DNA of 64,000 bases from Pseudomonas fortuita (GCF_026898135.2 NZ_CP114035.2:5497501-5561500), one strand, 5' to 3'; positions 8,528 to 17,719 are shown, numbered from the stretch's first letter. Program-made: numbers and translations. Notes: a model not told the origin generated them from the sequence alone.

Positions 8528-10921
8528 TTACCAGCTGTAACTCACCTTCGCCGTCACCTCACGCCCCGGGTTGTAATAGTTCGCCGTCCCCGAGCCCACC
8601 ACATGCTGCTCGTCAAACAGGTTGCTGACATTCAGGGCAAGGTCAGTCCCTTTGGCAATCTTGTAGTTCAGCGCCGCGTCAAACAGCGTGGTGCCGTCGC
8701 TCTTCTTGGTGTTGGCAGCATCCATGTAATAGCCACCAACGTACCTGGCACCCAGACCAACGCTCACATCAGTGTTGGCAATGTCGTAGTAGCTCCACAG
8801 CGAAGCCGTATGCTTCGGCGCCACAGTGAATTCCTTGCCCTTGAGCGAACTGCCGTCATACAGCGCACCGCGCAGCACCTCGGTTTCCATGTAGGAATAG
8901 GCACCGATCAGGCTGAGGTTTTGCGTGACTTGCGCCTTGGCTTCCAGGTCCAGGCCACGGGCACGTGACTCGCCCACCGTCTGCTGCTCGATGATGCCAC
9001 TCGGCAGCACCACGGCGATGGTGACGTTTTCCTGGGTCAGGTCATAAACGGCAGCAGAGAACAACGCATCCATGCCCAGTGGCGAGTACTTCACACCCAC
9101 TTCGTACTGCCTGCCGGTCTGCGGCGTTACGCCCACCTGCGGCGGCGAAACCGATTCCACCATGCTCACATAAGTGGAGACTTCATCGTTGACGATGTAA
9201 GTCAGCGCGCCACGGTAGGACGTTTCAGAGAAGTTGTCGCTTTGCTTGCTCACCCCGCCGACGTACTCCGTGCTGGACAGGTCCATGGAGTCATTACGCA
9301 CACCCGCTGTAGCGATCAAGCGGTCATAGAAGGACAGGTTCTGCTGCAGGAACACGGCCTTGGTGGTGGCGTCGTTCTTCTTGCGGGTATAGGGCGTGAT
9401 GCCGCCCGGCACGCCGGTGAACACTGGGTTGGCGATATCGATGGAGGGCGCCAGGCTGTATACGGAGCTCTGCTTGGTGGTGGAGTCGAGGTATTCCACA
9501 CCCACCAGGGTGCTGCTGTCGATGTGCTCGAACTGGGCATCGTATTGCAGCATCAGGTTACCGTTGAGCTGATCGGCATCGCTGTCAGTTCCGAATACAT
9601 AGCGCGGCAGGGTGGTACCCACCCGCGAAGCGCTGTCGCTCAGATAGACATAGCCAAAGTCATCGCTCAACTCGCTGTAGCGCAGGTTGCCGCGCAGCGT
9701 GAAGCCGTTATCGAAGTCGTGGGTGATGTTGCCGCTCAGGCTGGTGCGCTCGACATCGTGGAAGTTGTAGCCGGGCTCGCCGTAGAAATCGCTGCGGTCG
9801 TATTCCTTGTCCAGTGGGTAGCCACCGCTGTTTGGCGAGCTGTTGGTCTTCAGGTAGTCGAGGATCACCGTGGCCGAAGTGAAGTCGGTAGGCGCCCAGG
9901 TCAGGCCGCCCATCACGAAGCGGTTGTCGTCCTGCGAATGGTCGTACTCACGGTCGCTGTTCTGCATCTTGGCAGTGAAGCGGCCGGCCAGCGTCTGTTC
10001 GTCGTTCAGGGCGTCGCCTACATCGATACCGGTTTCGGCATGGTCATAGGAGCCGTAGGTCACGTAGCCCTGGCCAAATTTTTCGAAGCGCGGCTGTTTG
10101 GTCACGAAGTTGACCGAGCCGCCTGGGTCTGCCGGGCCGAACAGGGTGGAGTTGGCGCCGCGCAGAATTTCGATGCGCTCGTAGGCGAACGGGTCTTCGC
10201 GCACACCGCGCATCGAGCTCAAGGTCAGGCCGTCACGGTAGGTGGTGGCCTGGAAGCCGCGGATCTGGAAGTAGTCGTTGCGGTCGTCCGAGCCGTAGAA
10301 GTCGCTGACCACACCTGGGGTGTATTGCAGCGCCTCTTCAGTAGTGCTGACGCTGCGCTGCTGCATTTCCTTGTTGGTCACTACCGACACGGAGGCTGGC
10401 GTGTTGAGGATGCTGGTCGCCACCTTGCCGCCCACCCACAGTTCCTTGGCAACCACCGAGTGGGTGTCATCGTCGGCACTGGCCTTGACCTTGGCATTGA
10501 TGATGACGGGCGCCAGGCGGTAGTCCTCAGTCGCGCCCAGCTCCAGCGGGCCGGCAGGCTGGGGTTGCGGTACCACCAGGTAGGCAGCCTGGCTTTGCTG
10601 CTCGGGCTGCAGGTCGGTCCCCTGCAACAGCCGCGCTAATGCCGACGGGGTATCCAGCGCACCCTGCACCCCTTGGGTATTGCGGTTGGCCACGCTCTGC
10701 GCATCGAACGACAGGCTGATACCCGCTTCACGCGCAAAGCGGTCCAGTGCGGGCGCCAGCGGGCCGGCAGGAATGTTCCACTGCTTGAGCGGGGTGTCGT
10801 GATCAGCGCTCAAAGGCTGCGCCAGCGACGGCAGTGCGTAGCTGCTGACCATCAAACCGAACAGTGCAGCGTGCAAGGCACGGCTCAGTGGATGGCGCTG
10901 TGGAACCGGGGTAGAACTCAT
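8528..10921 (-). CDS. TonB-dependent siderophore receptor with STN signalling domain
   Basis: This outer-membrane receptor has about 797 residues. A signal peptide ends near ALPSLAQ and is followed by a secretin/TonB short N-terminal domain (about 45-100), typical of FpvA-like transducers that signal to an anti-sigma factor. The plug (NTPASVSVVTNKEM and IEILRGANSTLFGPADPGG) and a 22-strand barrel follow, ending in an aromatic residue (SYSW). I took the internal ATG at 10921 because the upstream extension is unlike a signal peptide. It should import a ferric siderophore. No sigma/anti-sigma pair is adjacent, which is slightly unusual for an STN-bearing receptor. Confidence 0.92.
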   Translation of the reverse strand: MSSTPVPQRHPLSRALHAALFGLMVSSYALPSLAQPLSADHDTPLKQWNIPAGPLAPALDRFAREAGISLSFDAQSVANRNTQGVQGALDTPSALARLLQGTDLQPEQQSQAAYLVVPQPQPAGPLELGATEDYRLAPVIINAKVKASADDDTHSVVAKELWVGGKVATSILNTPASVSVVTNKEMQQRSVSTTEEALQYTPGVVSDFYGSDDRNDYFQIRGFQATTYRDGLTLSSMRGVREDPFAYERIEILRGANSTLFGPADPGGSVNFVTKQPRFEKFGQGYVTYGSYDHAETGIDVGDALNDEQTLAGRFTAKMQNSDREYDHSQDDNRFVMGGLTWAPTDFTSATVILDYLKTNSSPNSGGYPLDKEYDRSDFYGEPGYNFHDVERTSLSGNITHDFDNGFTLRGNLRYSELSDDFGYVYLSDSASRVGTTLPRYVFGTDSDADQLNGNLMLQYDAQFEHIDSSTLVGVEYLDSTTKQSSVYSLAPSIDIANPVFTGVPGGITPYTRKKNDATTKAVFLQQNLSFYDRLIATAGVRNDSMDLSSTEYVGGVSKQSDNFSETSYRGALTYIVNDEVSTYVSMVESVSPPQVGVTPQTGRQYEVGVKYSPLGMDALFSAAVYDLTQENVTIAVVLPSGIIEQQTVGESRARGLDLEAKAQVTQNLSLIGAYSYMETEVLRGALYDGSSLKGKEFTVAPKHTASLWSYYDIANTDVSVGLGARYVGGYYMDAANTKKSDGTTLFDAALNYKIAKGTDLALNVSNLFDEQHVVGSGTANYYNPGREVTAKVSYSW

Positions 10922-10989
10922 TCTCTCGCTCCGTGTAAGAGGGTCGGCGGGGTGGCCTGTAATCCGGCCTTCTCTACAGGCCGGACGAG

Positions 10990-11008
10990 AATGAGAAATC
11001 ACCTCATT
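10990..11008. promoter_or_regulatory. possible Fur-type box upstream of siderophore receptor
   Basis: A perfect dyad AATGAG-N7-CTCATT lies about 70 bases upstream of the receptor start. It is AT-rich and resembles a degenerate Fur site, which would fit iron repression. It could equally bind another regulator. Confidence 0.35.
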
Positions 11009-11080
11009 TATTTTTCAATTCGGGACAAGGCCGTCGTGGCACCTCGCCTGATTCGGTAAAATCCACAAGGTCAAGCATCT

Positions 11081-11866
11081 ATGGAGCGTCAAGAAATGGA
11101 TTTCACTGCAATCATTAGCCAGCACTGGACAACCCTGAGTTGGTTCATCCCGCTCGTCGTTCTGCTGCTAATCCTCAAAAGGCCAGAAACCAAGGGGTAC
11201 CTTGGTGAACTGCTGGTGCGCTATTTCGCATGGCTGAAGCTGGACGAAAACACTTACCGCCGCCTGCACAACATCACACTGGATACACCTGACGGCACGA
11301 CGCAGATCGACCATGTCTTTGTCTCGATCTACGGTATCTTCGTGCTGGAAACCAAAAACATGAGCGGCTGGATCTTTGGTGGCGAGAAGCAGGCCCAGTG
11401 GACACAGAAGCTCTACAAACGCACCTTCAAATTCCAGAACCCGCTGCGACAGAACTACAAGCACCTGAAGGCATTGGAAGCGACACTGAACGTCAGCCCC
11501 GAGCACCTGCACTCAGTGATCACCTTTGTTGGCGACAGCACCTTCAAGACCGAGATGCCAGCCAACGTCACTCAAGGCAGCACGTTCATTCGCTACATGA
11601 AATCATTCGAGCAACCGGTGTTCAGCGAGGCCGATGTAGACGCCATGCTGCAAGCCCTGCAAACCGGACGCCGGGCACCAACCCTGGCAACTCATCGCGA
11701 GCATGTGCAGAACCTCAAACGCCGTAGCGACCCGAGCGCAGAACGGCAGTGCCCAAAGTGTGGCAATGCGCTGCTGATCAGAACCTTCAAGTCAGGCGCA
11801 AAGGTGGGGCAGCAGTTCTGGGGCTGCTCGGCATTCCCCAAATGCAGAATCATGCAGAGTCTCTAG
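11081..11866 (+). CDS. NERD-domain protein with C-terminal topoisomerase-type zinc finger
   Basis: This protein of about 261 residues has an N-terminal membrane anchor (about 17-32). A nuclease-related domain follows, with core GELLV...LDENTYRRLHNITL, then TQIDHVFVSIYGIFVLETKN, the catalytic-type D and ExK of PD-(D/E)xK folds. At the C-terminus is a C4 zinc finger of the topoisomerase I type (CPKCG...FWGCSAFPKC). The NERD domain is thought to be nuclease-like and the finger to bind single-stranded DNA. An ATG 15 bases downstream, with a GGAG site, is an alternative start. It is the last gene before the secretion island and probably belongs to the flank. Confidence 0.85.
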   Translation: MERQEMDFTAIISQHWTTLSWFIPLVVLLLILKRPETKGYLGELLVRYFAWLKLDENTYRRLHNITLDTPDGTTQIDHVFVSIYGIFVLETKNMSGWIFGGEKQAQWTQKLYKRTFKFQNPLRQNYKHLKALEATLNVSPEHLHSVITFVGDSTFKTEMPANVTQGSTFIRYMKSFEQPVFSEADVDAMLQALQTGRRAPTLATHREHVQNLKRRSDPSAERQCPKCGNALLIRTFKSGAKVGQQFWGCSAFPKCRIMQSL

Positions 11867-12117
11867 CTGCTAACTCCTCGCTAAGGTCTGCCCTTTTCAG
11901 CTCTTGGTAGTGCTGCGCTAACCGCCCACCCATCACCCCATAACGCGCCAGCTGCCCTGCTGGCGCCACATGAAATCCTCGCAACTACCCGGAAATAATG
12001 GCCAATTGCCAAAATTTTTCCCGGGCCTCGCCATGTCAAAAAGTTGATACGCCAGCATTTTTGATACAGAATTAGAAACAGGATGCATTTTAGCGTATTT
12101 CAGTATGCTTTAAGCGA
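11867..12117. other. left island junction and promoter region without a gene
   Basis: This 251-base noncoding stretch becomes clearly AT-richer toward its right end. It holds two TTGATA boxes 18 bases apart (12043 and 12061) that could serve the plus-strand accessory operon. I could not identify an attachment-site repeat, tRNA end or integrase remnant here. Confidence 0.4.
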
Positions 12118-12645
12118 GTGCAGGGAATGGACGAATACACAACCTCCGAAGCGGGCACACCGCCGATCGATCAGCTGGACCTCACGGCACACGGCGTTCT
12201 GGGGCATTTTGCCAAGTCATCGCGCAACGCCCAGCTGGTGGGTTTCCTGATGAGCATGGATCGGCTTGACCGCTGGGCGGTGGATTTCGATGAGGATGCC
12301 CCTGCGCAGCAGTTCGAAATCCAGTTGCTGATGCAAGAAATCCAGGCCTTCGTCGAAGCCTACGCACTCGTCCTGCACCAGGTTCCACAACCCTTCACCG
12401 AGCTGCTGGCCCACCTCACCTCTTCGCGCTGCATGTACCTGGTGCGGTATGTGGCACAGCGCAACATCGCATTCACCGGCGCGCTGGCCCCCCTGCTGGC
12501 TGGCGACTTGTCGCAGCCGGCAGAGCTCACGGCATTTCGCCGCCGGCTGGAGGCGTTCAGCAAGGCTCACCTGCTCAGCGAGATTTTCTCCGGGGAGCGG
12601 CTGCGCGAGATATCACAGATCATGGAGAGTTACGCAGATGTATGA
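12118..12645 (+). CDS. hypothetical island protein, first gene of accessory operon
   Basis: This soluble, helical protein of 172-175 residues has no signal peptide or recognisable domain. It starts at GTG 12118 or at ATG nine bases later; neither has a strong ribosome site. Its end overlaps the next gene by eight bases, so the two are translationally coupled. It heads a run of plus-strand genes encoding mostly secreted proteins of the secretion island, and may be a cytoplasmic accessory or chaperone. No family was recognised. Confidence 0.6.
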   Translation: MQGMDEYTTSEAGTPPIDQLDLTAHGVLGHFAKSSRNAQLVGFLMSMDRLDRWAVDFDEDAPAQQFEIQLLMQEIQAFVEAYALVLHQVPQPFTELLAHLTSSRCMYLVRYVAQRNIAFTGALAPLLAGDLSQPAELTAFRRRLEAFSKAHLLSEIFSGERLREISQIMESYADV

Positions 12646-13483
12646 CGGACGACTGAACCCTGTCGCTGTGGCAGTGGGCAAATCTGTGGGCAAACGCGCA
12701 GTCATGGGCGGCGTGCTGGGGGCCTGGCTGTTGCTGGCCGGGCCGGCTGTTGCGGCAACCGGTAGCCTGGGCGCCACCTCCAGCAACTTGATTTCACAAC
12801 AAGACTCGGTGGTGGCCGAAGCCATCAAGGCCGACGCCGAAGCCTGCGCCGAAGGCACCAAGGAAGGCACCATTGGCGCCTCCATCAGTGACGCACTGAA
12901 AATCCATACCGAGCTGGCGTCGGCAACGCCAAATGTCGAGTCGCTGTTCAGTGCCACGGCAGACTGCTTCGGCGGTTTGAGCAGCCTGTTCGACCTGTCC
13001 GGCTCGATCCCGAGCCTGGGCAGCATCCTGGCCTCGGCCCAGGCTGCCGTGCTGCAGTACGCACAGAAAAAGGTCTGCACCGCGATCCAGCAGGTTGCCT
13101 CGATGGTGACCAGCCCGATCAACCAGGCCATCGGCAAGGTCAGCAGTGGTACTTCTCTGGGCGACCTGAATGGCCTTACCAATGGCCTGGTCAGCAAAGG
13201 CATGAGCACGCTCGACCCACAACTGGGCAGCGGCTACCACAACGCCGCCGCCGGGTACGAGGCCACCTACACGGTGGATGTAAACCCGTTCAACTACGTA
13301 CAGACCGACTTTGGTGGTGGCGCCAGCACCGGCAGCGGCACCACGACCGGCAGCGCGGCGGCAACCCGAGCCGTGGCACCGGCGCCCAGCCCCGCACCTG
13401 ACACCTCTTCGAGCAGCACCGGCAGCTCCTCTTCCAGTAGCAGCAGCGGGTCATCCAGCTCGGCTGCCGGCCTGTTCAACTAA
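12638..13483 (+). CDS. secreted protein with Ser-rich tail, T4BSS accessory
   Basis: This protein of about 281 residues has an N-terminal signal or anchor (about 19-40, ending PAVAA), three Cys residues in the mature region, and a low-complexity C-terminus. That tail is an Ala/Pro stretch followed by more than twenty residues that are almost all Ser and Gly. The ATG at 12638 has a GGAG site ten bases upstream; the longer open frame to 12449 runs antisense-like through the previous gene and was rejected. The tail looks like a flexible surface linker. Function unknown; the place next to VirB5-like paralogues suggests a cell-envelope or pilus-associated component. Confidence 0.7.
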   Translation: MYDGRLNPVAVAVGKSVGKRAVMGGVLGAWLLLAGPAVAATGSLGATSSNLISQQDSVVAEAIKADAEACAEGTKEGTIGASISDALKIHTELASATPNVESLFSATADCFGGLSSLFDLSGSIPSLGSILASAQAAVLQYAQKKVCTAIQQVASMVTSPINQAIGKVSSGTSLGDLNGLTNGLVSKGMSTLDPQLGSGYHNAAAGYEATYTVDVNPFNYVQTDFGGGASTGSGTTTGSAAATRAVAPAPSPAPDTSSSSTGSSSSSSSSGSSSSAAGLFN

Positions 13484-13495
13484 AGGGGGCCGGCA

Positions 13496-14251
13496 ATGAA
13501 AAAAGTCGCGGCAGTTCTGGCCGTGGGCCTTGGGCTGGGGGCAACTGCGCTGCCGGCCCAGGCGCTGTCCTGGGCGTCGGTGCTGACCTTCATCAGCACC
13601 ATGCAGACAGAAATGAGTGCCTGGTCGGTGACGGTCAAGCAGACCGCGCTGTCGGCCAACGTTGTCTCGCAAATGGACAGCGATTCAAAGAAGCAGCTTG
13701 CCAACGCGGTAGGGGCCATCGACATGTCCGACCGGGTGATGAAAGCCGCAACCTCGTTCGACTCCGCAGTCGGGCAGCCGGTGACCATCAAGTGCACCGC
13801 CCAGGAGCAGGGCAAGCTTTTCGTCGAGGCGGTATCACAGCGTGACAAGGATGCAGCGCGGCTGATGGCCACCTATGCCTCACAGCGGGTCGGCTCCAGG
13901 GCGGGTGCCGACCAGGCCACCCTGGCCATGCACCGGGATACCTATTGCACGGTGTCCGAAGCCAGGCAGGGTATGTGCGCGCTCAATGCCAACGGCATGC
14001 AGGGCTGGGACGTGGACTACGCAGGGCCGTTCAGCGAAAAGACCCTCGCCCCTGAAGGCGAGGCGGCAGCCTACGCCTATACCGCGATGATCACCGACCA
14101 ACGTGCCGAAGCGCACATCGACTGCACTTCGGTGGCCTGCAATGACGCCCAGTCGCAACAGCTCGCAGCCTCGGCGATGAGCGCGATGGCTGCCAATTCT
14201 CTTGTTGGGCAGGTGACGGACCGTCGCGTGCCAATGCTCACAGGGCAGTGA
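13496..14251 (+). CDS. secreted VirB5/TrbJ-like island paralogue 1 (short form)
   Basis: This 251-residue exported protein has a signal peptide ending near AQALS. It shares two blocks with the next two genes. One is a KQxALxANxV helix near residue 45 (here KQTALSANVV). The other is a [FY]CTxxxAxxGxC cysteine motif near 150 (here YCTVSEARQGMC). The layout (signal, long helices, paired Cys) recalls VirB5/TrbJ minor pilins of other T4SSs, but that is a structural guess. It is shorter than its paralogues. It is 12 bases after the previous gene and almost abuts the next, so it is in the same operon. Confidence 0.7.
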   Translation: MKKVAAVLAVGLGLGATALPAQALSWASVLTFISTMQTEMSAWSVTVKQTALSANVVSQMDSDSKKQLANAVGAIDMSDRVMKAATSFDSAVGQPVTIKCTAQEQGKLFVEAVSQRDKDAARLMATYASQRVGSRAGADQATLAMHRDTYCTVSEARQGMCALNANGMQGWDVDYAGPFSEKTLAPEGEAAAYAYTAMITDQRAEAHIDCTSVACNDAQSQQLAASAMSAMAANSLVGQVTDRRVPMLTGQ

Positions 14252-14252
14252 T

Positions 14253-15389
14253 ATGAATTTTCGGCTCAAACTGGCCAGCATCGTCGCAGGCTCGACGATG
14301 CTCTCGAGTGTTTCGTATGGCGCGTTGTATGGCTTCGGCCCGGCAGAAGCCTGGACCGCAGCCCAGATAGCTGCGCTTACAACAAGCGTGTCCACCAACA
14401 TAGCGGCCTTTGGCACGAGCTTCGGTACCCAGATGTCGTACAAGTTCGAGCAGATCATTTCGGCGGTGGCCATTGCCACCAAGCAGGAAGCGCTGTCTGC
14501 CAACGTGGTAGCAGACAACAACCGGCAGACATCCGAGCAACTGGTCAACGCCATCCGCGCCCAGCAGCAGAACACGGCCGTTGCCAAAGCCTACCTCGAC
14601 TTCAACGCAGCGACCGGCCAGGGCTTTGACCCTTGCGGCACGGTGGCCAAGAACAAGTCGATGGACATCGCCTTCAGCACCATGGCGGCCAAGGCCAAAG
14701 CTTCGGTTGGTGAACTGGACGCATCGCCAGGGCGCCTGGTTGCCTCGACGGGCCAGGCCATGCAGCAACGACTCAAGCAGCATCGCGACAAGTTCTGTAC
14801 CGAAGCTGAAGCCAACGCCGGCCTGTGCACGCTCAGCACCTTGCCAGGCGGCGATACGAACGCAGCGTTGCTGTTCGAGCCTGCGGACGAAAACTCGCTG
14901 ACCACCGAGGCACGCACGGCCTATATCCAGCATGTAATGGGCCCGCCAGATCAGGCGCTGAGCAAAGAGGCCGGTGCGACGCCTGCCGGTGAAACCTACA
15001 TGGTGCAGAAAAATCGCAAGGACTCGCTGCTCTCGGTACCGGCCTACAGCCTGTCGATGATCAACGCAGCCAACACCCGCAGCGCGGGCTTCGGCAACAA
15101 GTCACCCAATGAAGTGCTCAAGCTGCGCGTAAACCAGTACTTCGGTGGAAAGGAAGCGGAACAATGGTCAGGCAACCTGGCACGCCAGACCCAGCGCGGG
15201 TTGCTGGTAGAGGCGGCGAAGATGGGGGGGCTTGAGGTATGGATTCATCAGCAACAGTACGAGCAGAACCAACGCCTGCTCGCCAACCTGGCAACGCTGG
15301 TGGTCGCCTCCTCCGACAGCCTCGACGCCACGCTGGAAGCGCGGTACCAGAAGGTATTGTCTGAAACCGCTGCACGGTCGGTAAAGTGA
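14253..15389 (+). CDS. secreted VirB5/TrbJ-like island paralogue 2
   Basis: This 378-residue exported protein is a paralogue of both neighbours. Its shared blocks are KQEALSANVV (about 75-84), FCTEAEANAGLC (about 185) and a segment PGGDTNAALLFEPADENSL that matches paralogue 3 closely. The signal peptide is at the N-terminus. The C-terminal third is helical, with conserved RGLLVEAAKMGGLEV. Tandem copies suggest duplication and divergence of a surface-exposed subunit, perhaps for binding different target cells. The exact function is unknown. Confidence 0.7.
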   Translation: MNFRLKLASIVAGSTMLSSVSYGALYGFGPAEAWTAAQIAALTTSVSTNIAAFGTSFGTQMSYKFEQIISAVAIATKQEALSANVVADNNRQTSEQLVNAIRAQQQNTAVAKAYLDFNAATGQGFDPCGTVAKNKSMDIAFSTMAAKAKASVGELDASPGRLVASTGQAMQQRLKQHRDKFCTEAEANAGLCTLSTLPGGDTNAALLFEPADENSLTTEARTAYIQHVMGPPDQALSKEAGATPAGETYMVQKNRKDSLLSVPAYSLSMINAANTRSAGFGNKSPNEVLKLRVNQYFGGKEAEQWSGNLARQTQRGLLVEAAKMGGLEVWIHQQQYEQNQRLLANLATLVVASSDSLDATLEARYQKVLSETAARSVK

Positions 15390-15396
15390 GGTAGCC

Positions 15397-16572
15397 ATGA
15401 AAAAGGATTTCGACGAAACACGCGATGCGCGCAGATGGAAGGTTTCATTCGGCGTATCGCTGGCCCTGACCTCCACACTGGCCTGGGCCTATTGCCCACC
15501 GCAATACCAGGAAAATACCGTAGCCCCCGCATTCACGACGGCTACCCAGACGCTCAACGCGGCCGTTTCTGCTGTCGATGCGTCCCTCTCTGCCTTGCTT
15601 GAAACCGAAAGCCAACGCCTGACGTCGGCCATTGCGGTAATGACCAAGCAGAAAGCCCTTGCAGCCAACACGGTTGCCGAGGCCGGGCGCAATGCAGCGC
15701 AGCAGACAGCGACGGCACTCAACGTACTGGCCCAGACACAGCGGGTAAAACAGGCGCGCTTCGACTACGGCGGCGAGTTCGGGCAAGGCTATTCGCCCTG
15801 CAAGATCTTCTCGACCCGTACGCTGATCAGTAACCGGGATGCCGACATGGGCACCGAGGTTCGCCAGCGGGTCAAGGCCGAGATCGTGGCCGCACCGGGC
15901 ACCTACGCCGAACCTATCAGCGCCCAGACGGCACTGATAGAAGCACGCAAGCCGTTCTGCACCCAGGACCAGGCAGACTCTGGCCTGTGCAAATCGGTGG
16001 GCACGATGCCGGGCGCCGACCTCACCGTCGCCACCTTGTTCGAACCCGCCATGGAAAACGAAACCCTGTACAAGGCAAAGGTCGGGTTCGTGAACAACGT
16101 TGCCGGCCTGCCAGACGGCCCGGTCCCGTCGTCGGCGGGCAAATCGTCTGCTGCCGAGGATTACTCCCTTTCCAAAGCCCGCAAGGACGCACTGGTTTCA
16201 CCTGCGCTGTCCAGCCTCAAGGCGATCCAGCTCGACTACTCAGGCGTTGAAGGCAAGGAAACAGGTACCGACCTGCCGTTGGCAGTGCATTTCCGTAACG
16301 AAGTGAAGCGCTATTCGGGCAACACGGCGGAGTACGACAGCTGGGCGCGGGTCATGGCGGCACAGAACGAGCGTGGTGCATTGGTCGAGTTGCTGAAGAT
16401 CAAGGCGCTGGACCTGGCCATCCAGGAAAAGCAGTACCGGCAGTACGAAAACATGGAAGCTCAGTTGGCGTCGCTGGTATCGATGAACGTCAGCACAGCT
16501 GGCGGCCAGACCCTGACCAGCAAAGCGGCAACGGATGCTGCCAGGCAGAACATGCAGCAGAGCGTGAAGTGA
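15397..16572 (+). CDS. secreted VirB5/TrbJ-like island paralogue 3
   Basis: This 391-residue exported protein has a signal peptide ending near AWAYC. Blocks shared with paralogue 2 are KQKALAANTV (about 86), FCTQDQADSGLC, a PGADLTVATLFEPAMENETL segment, RKDALVSPALSSLKAIQ, and RGALVELLKIKALDLAIQ near the C-terminus. The ribosome site GAGG precedes the ATG, seven bases after the stop of paralogue 2. Three adjacent members with diverging middles resemble an expanded adhesin or minor-pilin family. No catalytic motif is seen. Confidence 0.7.
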   Translation: MKKDFDETRDARRWKVSFGVSLALTSTLAWAYCPPQYQENTVAPAFTTATQTLNAAVSAVDASLSALLETESQRLTSAIAVMTKQKALAANTVAEAGRNAAQQTATALNVLAQTQRVKQARFDYGGEFGQGYSPCKIFSTRTLISNRDADMGTEVRQRVKAEIVAAPGTYAEPISAQTALIEARKPFCTQDQADSGLCKSVGTMPGADLTVATLFEPAMENETLYKAKVGFVNNVAGLPDGPVPSSAGKSSAAEDYSLSKARKDALVSPALSSLKAIQLDYSGVEGKETGTDLPLAVHFRNEVKRYSGNTAEYDSWARVMAAQNERGALVELLKIKALDLAIQEKQYRQYENMEAQLASLVSMNVSTAGGQTLTSKAATDAARQNMQQSVK

Positions 16573-16585
16573 CGGAGCGCAAGGG

Positions 16586-17719
16586 ATGAAAAAAACGATC
16601 TTGCGCGGCGTTGCGACATTGGGCGTACTGGCCTGCGCCCACAGTGCCGTTGCAGACACCTGCATGGTATCGCCAACCGACAAGGAAGTTGTTTCTGGTC
16701 GTTTCGGCAAATTCCGTGGTGGTGGCTCGGGCAACTTTGGCTCGGCCAACCAGAAAGCGCACATGCACGACGGCCTGGACTTTTCCACCAGTGGCGCGTC
16801 GCAACCGGTCTATGCCACCACCGAGGGCGAAATCACCTTCGCCGGGGCGCTAGGTTCTGCGGGTAACGCCGTGCTGATCAAGCGGGCCAACGGCGACATC
16901 GTCGCCTACTACCACCTCAGCGGCTTTGCCAACGGCGTAAAGCGCAAGGCCCAGGTCAAACCCGGGCAACAGCTGGGCCTTTCGGGCAATACCCCCAGTA
17001 GCTCGATGACCAAGCATTTGCACTTCACCTACGGCACCTCCACCAAAGACGCCGCCAGGGCCAAGGCATTCACCGAAAACGCACAGCGCGGGCCATTCAA
17101 CCCCGCGCAGCTGCCACCGGTGTTCAAGCGTCAGGACGGCATTGGCTGGAAGACTGACCCGGCACCCTATTTCTGCCAAACTTACCCCATTCAGGATGGT
17201 CACCCGGAGCATCAGCGCATCCTGGGCAAGGATACCAAGGCACAGCACGAGATCCTGTTCGGCAATGTACCTTCAGGCGGCGTTGCGCCAGACTCCACAG
17301 CCGAGCCCGTGCAAGTGGCAGCGGCCAATGCCGATGCGGCGCTGGCAGAGGCTGACGGCAAGACGCCACCGATGTACTTGTCCGACGCCGATGGCTATGG
17401 TGCCTTGCCGACGCCACCCATCGGTGGTTACGACACCATGTCGGTTTCGGAAATGATGATGACCGAAGCCTCCCGACGGTTCAGCGATGCCGAGTGGAAC
17501 AACAGCATCACCCATGTTTCCAGCCGCGCGCTATGGGTTGACTACAACCGGGCGATAGGTGTCAGCAACTACTTGTCGGAAGCGATTTATCGCAAAAAGG
17601 AAAAAGTTGAAGCATTGCTTGCCGTTTACGCGTCGCAGAAATTGGCAGGTCAAAGGGCACAGACCGAATGGGCGCACCAGCGTGCTCAGAAAGGAGCTGT
17701 GTCCAGATCCATTGAATAA
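16586..17719 (+). CDS. M23 (LytM-type) peptidoglycan endopeptidase
   Basis: This is a 377-residue exported enzyme. Its signal peptide (ending VADTC) is followed by a complete M23 domain at about 55-155: zinc ligands His61 and Asp65 in HMHDGLDF, His110, and the HLH motif with His144 and His146. The remaining 220 residues are a helical extension of unknown role. It should cut peptidoglycan cross-links in the periplasm, most simply to let the secretion channel through. It might instead be a delivered lytic toxin, but no immunity gene is obvious. It is co-directional with the VirB5-like genes. Confidence 0.85.
   Translation: MKKTILRGVATLGVLACAHSAVADTCMVSPTDKEVVSGRFGKFRGGGSGNFGSANQKAHMHDGLDFSTSGASQPVYATTEGEITFAGALGSAGNAVLIKRANGDIVAYYHLSGFANGVKRKAQVKPGQQLGLSGNTPSSSMTKHLHFTYGTSTKDAARAKAFTENAQRGPFNPAQLPPVFKRQDGIGWKTDPAPYFCQTYPIQDGHPEHQRILGKDTKAQHEILFGNVPSGGVAPDSTAEPVQVAAANADAALAEADGKTPPMYLSDADGYGALPTPPIGGYDTMSVSEMMMTEASRRFSDAEWNNSITHVSSRALWVDYNRAIGVSNYLSEAIYRKKEKVEALLAVYASQKLAGQRAQTEWAHQRAQKGAVSRSIE

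Noticed and set aside
9242..10639. 465-codon open frame antisense to the TonB receptor
   Set aside because: No ribosome site, unlikely composition, and the opposite strand is a complete receptor.
11867..12117. Search for an attachment site or tRNA end at the left island boundary
   Set aside because: No tRNA-like structure and no repeat matching the right boundary region could be found by eye.
12449..13483. Long open frame starting inside the first accessory gene
   Set aside because: The first 63 codons overlap the previous gene in another frame and give a protein start rich in Ser, Arg and Trp with no signal; the ATG at 12638 has a ribosome site followed by a signal peptide.
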